A stretch of 64,000 bases of DNA from contig OZ026628.1 of NCBI GenBank assembly GCA_964020975.1, positions 62,321,883 through 62,385,882 of the forward strand, written 5' to 3'. Below, one piece after another: positions 60,480 through 64,000 of the stretch. How positions within the stretch are numbered: the first letter of the stretch is position 1; each line of letters starts with the position of its first letter. Below the pieces are notes generated by a model, which had not been told where the DNA came from, ran no database searches, and was given only the letters and a program-made list of their open reading frames with translations. A program made the translations under genes and the position numbers. This stretch comes from Hermodice carunculata. Lineage: Eukaryota > Annelida > Polychaeta > Eunicida > Amphinomidae.

Positions 60480-61920
60480 AAAGTATTGCCGAAAATCAGT
60501 CAAATTCTAAAACCGTCTAAATCTGCATAAGTCCAGCTACATGAACATCAACACACACCACAGCAGTTAGAATTGGAAGGCCATCAAGCAATACATTATT
60601 CATTGAACACCTGAACAGGATAAGATGTAGTATTGACAACGTACAAATAATGACTGTCATGAAAAATCAAAGTAGTAGACGCTGGTTTTCAACAATGTTA
60701 GAGGAGCTGCACGACTATTCCAAGTAAACAAGAACTTTCCATGATAAATAAAAAACCTTCAGTCCTTAAACAAGCCAGGTCAAAATTCAGCACTTCAAGG
60801 TAGACATACTAACAACTAAACCTCTCTTTCCTGACTTGAAACAGGCATCTTGCCTCATACACGCATTGTATAAAATGCAGTTATAATAATCAGGTTTACA
60901 TATTTATTATATCATTTATATAACATTTAAAATCCACTACTCATTTGGATAAAGCCAAGCTATAAATTACATGATTGAGCTATACATACTAAGGAACATT
61001 GCCTTTGGTCGGAATTGACTTGGATTTATTTCATTAGGACTACGGTTTGGATATGGTCATGACACTGTCTAATTTAATCAATCCTTACTTTTATCCACAA
61101 ACGCCAGAAACCGTCGTTTTCTTTCATATGCGAATACTCTTGTTTCTGACTGGTTTTGAAAAAGTAATAAATGGTAAGAGTGAAAGTTGTCAAAATCAGT
61201 GCATATTGTAGCAAAGGCAATTTACCTGGACACATAGACACCATAAGCTGGCCCAAGTGGAACATCAATATACATAGAGGTATTTTACTATGTATAATTC
61301 AAAACCATCGTGTTTGGCACATAGTTTAAACTCCAATTCATGTTTATCATTATGTGTTATTATGTCTACAAATAAACACTTCATGCCCTTTTCTGTAGTT
61401 TCATTTCACTCCAAATCATCAGGGTATATTTATGAAATATATTTTTACAAATTACTTACTATTGATCCCCATTAGGTGATCAAATTATCTTAATATCAAC
61501 TTGAAACTTTCATCATGTCATTTCTTTCTTTTTAACAGATTTACAAGAAACATATACTCATAGTAAATTAACTATAAATTGAAAAAAAAATGGCCAAACG
61601 AGGCGCACAATTGGTGCTCATTGGCATACCAATTGCTTGTCTAAAGATAGAATTTCCAAAATTAACATTAACGTTCTGGATAAAACAAACTGACTGTATT
61701 CAATTGCAGACTGCCCATCCTTGATATCATTTCCAAAATATGCACCTTTATAAGATATGATCATTTTTTGAAAGTTTTTTTCATATGCTTTGTGTACGGG
61801 AGACCATATTTTGAATTCAGAATGAGGAATAGTTGTATATAATACAGGGGACTCCCGAACAAAATCTCTTTATAAGTAAATGATTATCAGTACTAATAAA
61901 CTAGTTGGACATGACTTTCG
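60480..61920 (-). pseudogene. Penelope-type reverse transcriptase repeat, copy C
   Basis: Colinear with copies A and B. On the minus strand near 61.24-61.26 kb it encodes P-L-G-P-A-Y-G-V-Y, the same block as in copy B. Upstream parts to 61.92 kb match copy A (for example the AAATGATTATC(A/T)GTAC block and the GCA(G)ACTG(C/G)CCATCC segment). The tail 60.48-60.95 kb matches copies B and D. It is broken by stops and by an extra 96-bp unit. Confidence 0.7.
60979..61074 (+). repeat. 96-bp dispersed repeat, copy 2, inside copy C
   Basis: Differs from 4991-5086 at about five of 96 positions. Copies A and B lack it at the corresponding place, so it was inserted (or gene-converted) into this copy. 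No clear target duplication was recognised. Confidence 0.8.
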
Positions 61921-61929
61921 AATCAGATA

Positions 61930-63110
61930 AAATGCAAAATCTGTTTAGATTGGAAGATGCTTCTTATCTGTTGTTTTACACGAACTTCTCTTTAAGTTGC
62001 TTTTTTCCTTTTCAGGGTTGGGCTAAGTAAAATGTACAGTGGTCAAACGATAGATGCTGTATTTCCTGACACCAAAAGGGTCGTTGACCTGTCAGCTTTG
62101 CCACTGTGGCTTTCAAGTTAAAGTGTACAGCATTAACTTAAAGTGAATATATATGCCATCTGTGTAGGTAGAAAGGATGTGTTCACGAAAAAAAGGATCA
62201 ACACATAATACCTGATTGTATAGTCTGCTGTTATTGTTAAGCATCAATCCAGGAGCCGTTGAATATTGCAGGTATATATATAGGATTTAGTTGCCTGTGT
62301 TTTCATGGATAAAGTTGTTTGATACGTGGACGATACCATGGAAATTGTTTCCCCAATATTGCCAGGTGCAACGATTGCATGTTGGATGCACTGATGTTTT
62401 ATGGATTGCTTAAATACTCTTCTGGACTGTTTGAGAAATGAATGGTGGCACACTAGATTAAACAATGAGAACTATGGGGACTATATTCTTTAGGTAATTT
62501 TTGGGTAAAAATATAAAAAAGAAAGTTTCTCCAAATATGTCTGCCAAATTGCTTTAAACTGTTATAGGTTCTCAGTTAGGGACCCCTGGACTTCAATTTA
62601 CAACAGTTAATACTGCGATTCTGTTTTTGTTTTTGTTTTCTCCTTTTTTTTAGAAATTTTGGTATTTTATATCTCAACTCATCTTCCAACAATCTTTCAC
62701 TATTACGTGGTCCTGTCATTTTCTCACTTGTGCCAAATTTATAAAAAATGGGACAAATTGTTGATGTGTACATGAACACGTTAGCATTTTTAAGCACAAG
62801 GAATATAGCAGTAACTCTGACATATTGGTTAAAATATGGGTATTTCGGGATACTAAGCGCATGGTTAACATTTACTTATAGGAAAATGCCAGTGTTTTGT
62901 TCAGTATGGGTAATTTTCATATTAAGTTACATTGAAAGGTGAACTGATATAGTGGCTAATGTAGGACCACAGGGCCATCGTTATTATTAAACACAATTAG
63001 CAAACTACCTTTGAAGTTTGTTTTTTCATGGATAACTTGTGCATATGTCTTGGTAGTAGTAAATTCCGTCACGTTTCATTTAAATGACACTTAAATTCAT
63101 AGGCTGAAGA
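61930..63110. other. No gene recognised
   Basis: Short frames on both strands (for example 62244-62465 and 62576-62797 minus, 62748-62942 plus) without domains. Confidence 0.4.
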
Positions 63111-63117
63111 TTGATAC

Positions 63118-63313
63118 TATAAATAGTGATAGTGGTGTCAGACAGAGGTGCCCTTGATGTCAGTCTGTAGCTCACACCATCACTTCACTCAGAGCGTGCA
63201 AGGTCAGTTGAGCACAGTCTTCTTGCTTGCAGTCGGGGGGGGGGGGGTGTCTGCCTTTACCTTATATTTAATACACTGTCATTTATGAGTTTGTTACATC
63301 TAGTGTTCCAGGT
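63118..63313 (+). promoter_or_regulatory. TATA-type core promoter and first-exon candidate
   Basis: TATAAATA at 63118-63125 would place a start site near 63148. Downstream there is an ATG at 63286 (MSLLHLVFQ) and a good donor, CCAG then GTGAGG, with GT at 63312-63313. A 12-14 base G run (about 63235-63247) lies in the putative leader. The spacing is plausible, but no downstream exon was identified within the window. Confidence 0.3.
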
Positions 63314-63549
63314 GAGGCTAACTCTGGTATTTTATGATGTATTATTTGGCAAACATATTAACATTACAGGGAAATTGTACCCTTTCTGTTCAGTTCTTGC
63401 CTTCAAAGTGACGATCAAGCATTTAGGATTTATGTCAGCAAGAGCAGCCGCTTTTGCGTATATATGTTCAAGTGGGGTCCCCGACCCAGATATGTGTGTT
63501 GTCCTGCTGATACATGTACTGCAATTTAGGCATTGGTCCACATAATGCT

Positions 63550-63554
<5 letters not shown>

Positions 63555-63640
<86 letters not shown>
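63555..63640 (+). repeat. (AC)n(AT)n compound microsatellite
   Basis: About 22 AC units then about 20 AT units. Confidence 0.98.
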
Positions 63641-63641
<1 letters not shown>

Positions 63642-63811
63642 TAACCAATTCCCTAGTGTTTTTCTCTGTCAAATTGTGCTATTTGTCTTTGACAACATTG
63701 CCGCTAGTGCAGAAAATTCTCTTGACTTCAATAATGCTCCACAGAAAAAGAATCAGAGTGAAACCAACAGCAGCCAGTTTTTTTTATCTATCTATTTATT
63801 TTTTTTATTTT

Positions 63812-64000
63812 TTATTTTTTCACACTGTGGGCCGAGGATTTCCTAAAAGGAAGCATATGGTCACAGATTGATCGACAGGAGAGGTCATTGTCGAGGTCGT
63901 CACTAGGAAGGGCGTGTCCCTCTTCCTGCTGATTGATTGGTTGAGGCATCACCAGCTCGTTGATTGGTAGATTCCTGTACATGGCCTGATCATTCAACAG
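63812..64000 (-). CDS. Possible terminal exon running off the window edge
   Basis: The minus-strand frame is open from the window end to a stop at 63812. Its composition is protein-like and locally less AT-rich (NLPINELVMPQPINQQEEGH, then a DDLDNDLSC segment). The stop is followed on that strand by an A-rich tract. It could be the 3' coding exon of a gene beyond the window. No domain is recognised, and an acceptor cannot be judged because the exon is cut. Confidence 0.3.
   Translation of the reverse strand: MLNDQAMYRNLPINELVMPQPINQQEEGHALPSDDLDNDLSCRSICDHMLPFRKSSAHSVKK

Overview
The window looks like intergenic or intronic DNA from a metazoan, most likely a marine invertebrate. It is AT-rich and eukaryotic in character. 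It has abundant (TA)n, (CATA)n, (AACT)n and (AAAC)n microsatellites, no bacterial gene layout, splice-site-like signals, and many layers of transposon relics (LINE, Penelope-type reverse transcriptase, Ty3/gypsy, piggyBac). The relics also include an invertebrate repeat-gene family carrying Cys-rich CXC motifs and a PIN/FEN-like nuclease-type segment. I cannot name the species or phylum. No complete host gene is visible, only a few candidate exons. Very long coding-looking stretches over microsatellites are artefacts.

Layout. 1-9 kb: two strong hairpins (1658-1717 and 1939-2043), then a block (about 2.6-6.3 kb) that is an old duplicate of about 25.9-28.5 kb. 9-14 kb: a repeat shared with 51 kb, a (TA)n tract, a LINE tail, and on the minus strand a broken copy of the CXC/PIN-like family (10.6-13.9 kb). 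15.5-17.1 kb: a roughly 90-bp satellite with higher-order structure, then a 51-bp coding-like minisatellite. 17.3-23.1 kb: a degraded Ty3/gypsy internal region on the minus strand, split by a 1.54-kb non-autonomous piggyBac-type element with TTAA duplications, a CRE+TATA promoter-like block and three RFX X-box-like sites. 23.3-32.2 kb: satellite, LINE pieces and the second block copy. 32.3-38.8 kb: two copies of a reverse-transcriptase repeat on the minus strand.

39-47.4 kb: a tandem duplication of about 500 bp, followed by a segment of about 5.6 kb bounded by diverged inverted repeats. That segment carries the C-terminal part of a second CXC-family gene, apparently split by a Penelope-type reverse transcriptase. 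Each inverted repeat contains an X-box-like site. 51-54 kb: a LINE C-terminal piece and a reversed copy of the 32/38/61-kb repeat. 54.4-57.35 kb: two arms of about 470 bp in inverted orientation around about 2 kb. 57.7-64 kb: microsatellites, a further reverse-transcriptase copy (60.5-61.9 kb) carrying an extra 96-bp repeat, a TATA-type promoter candidate and a possible terminal exon at the window edge.

The most interesting material is the CXC/PIN-like family and its inverted-repeat carrier, the recurring X-box-like sites in transposon DNA, and the five scattered copies of the reverse-transcriptase family. All boundaries were read by eye. Identities and families rest on remembered motif patterns, not on database searches.
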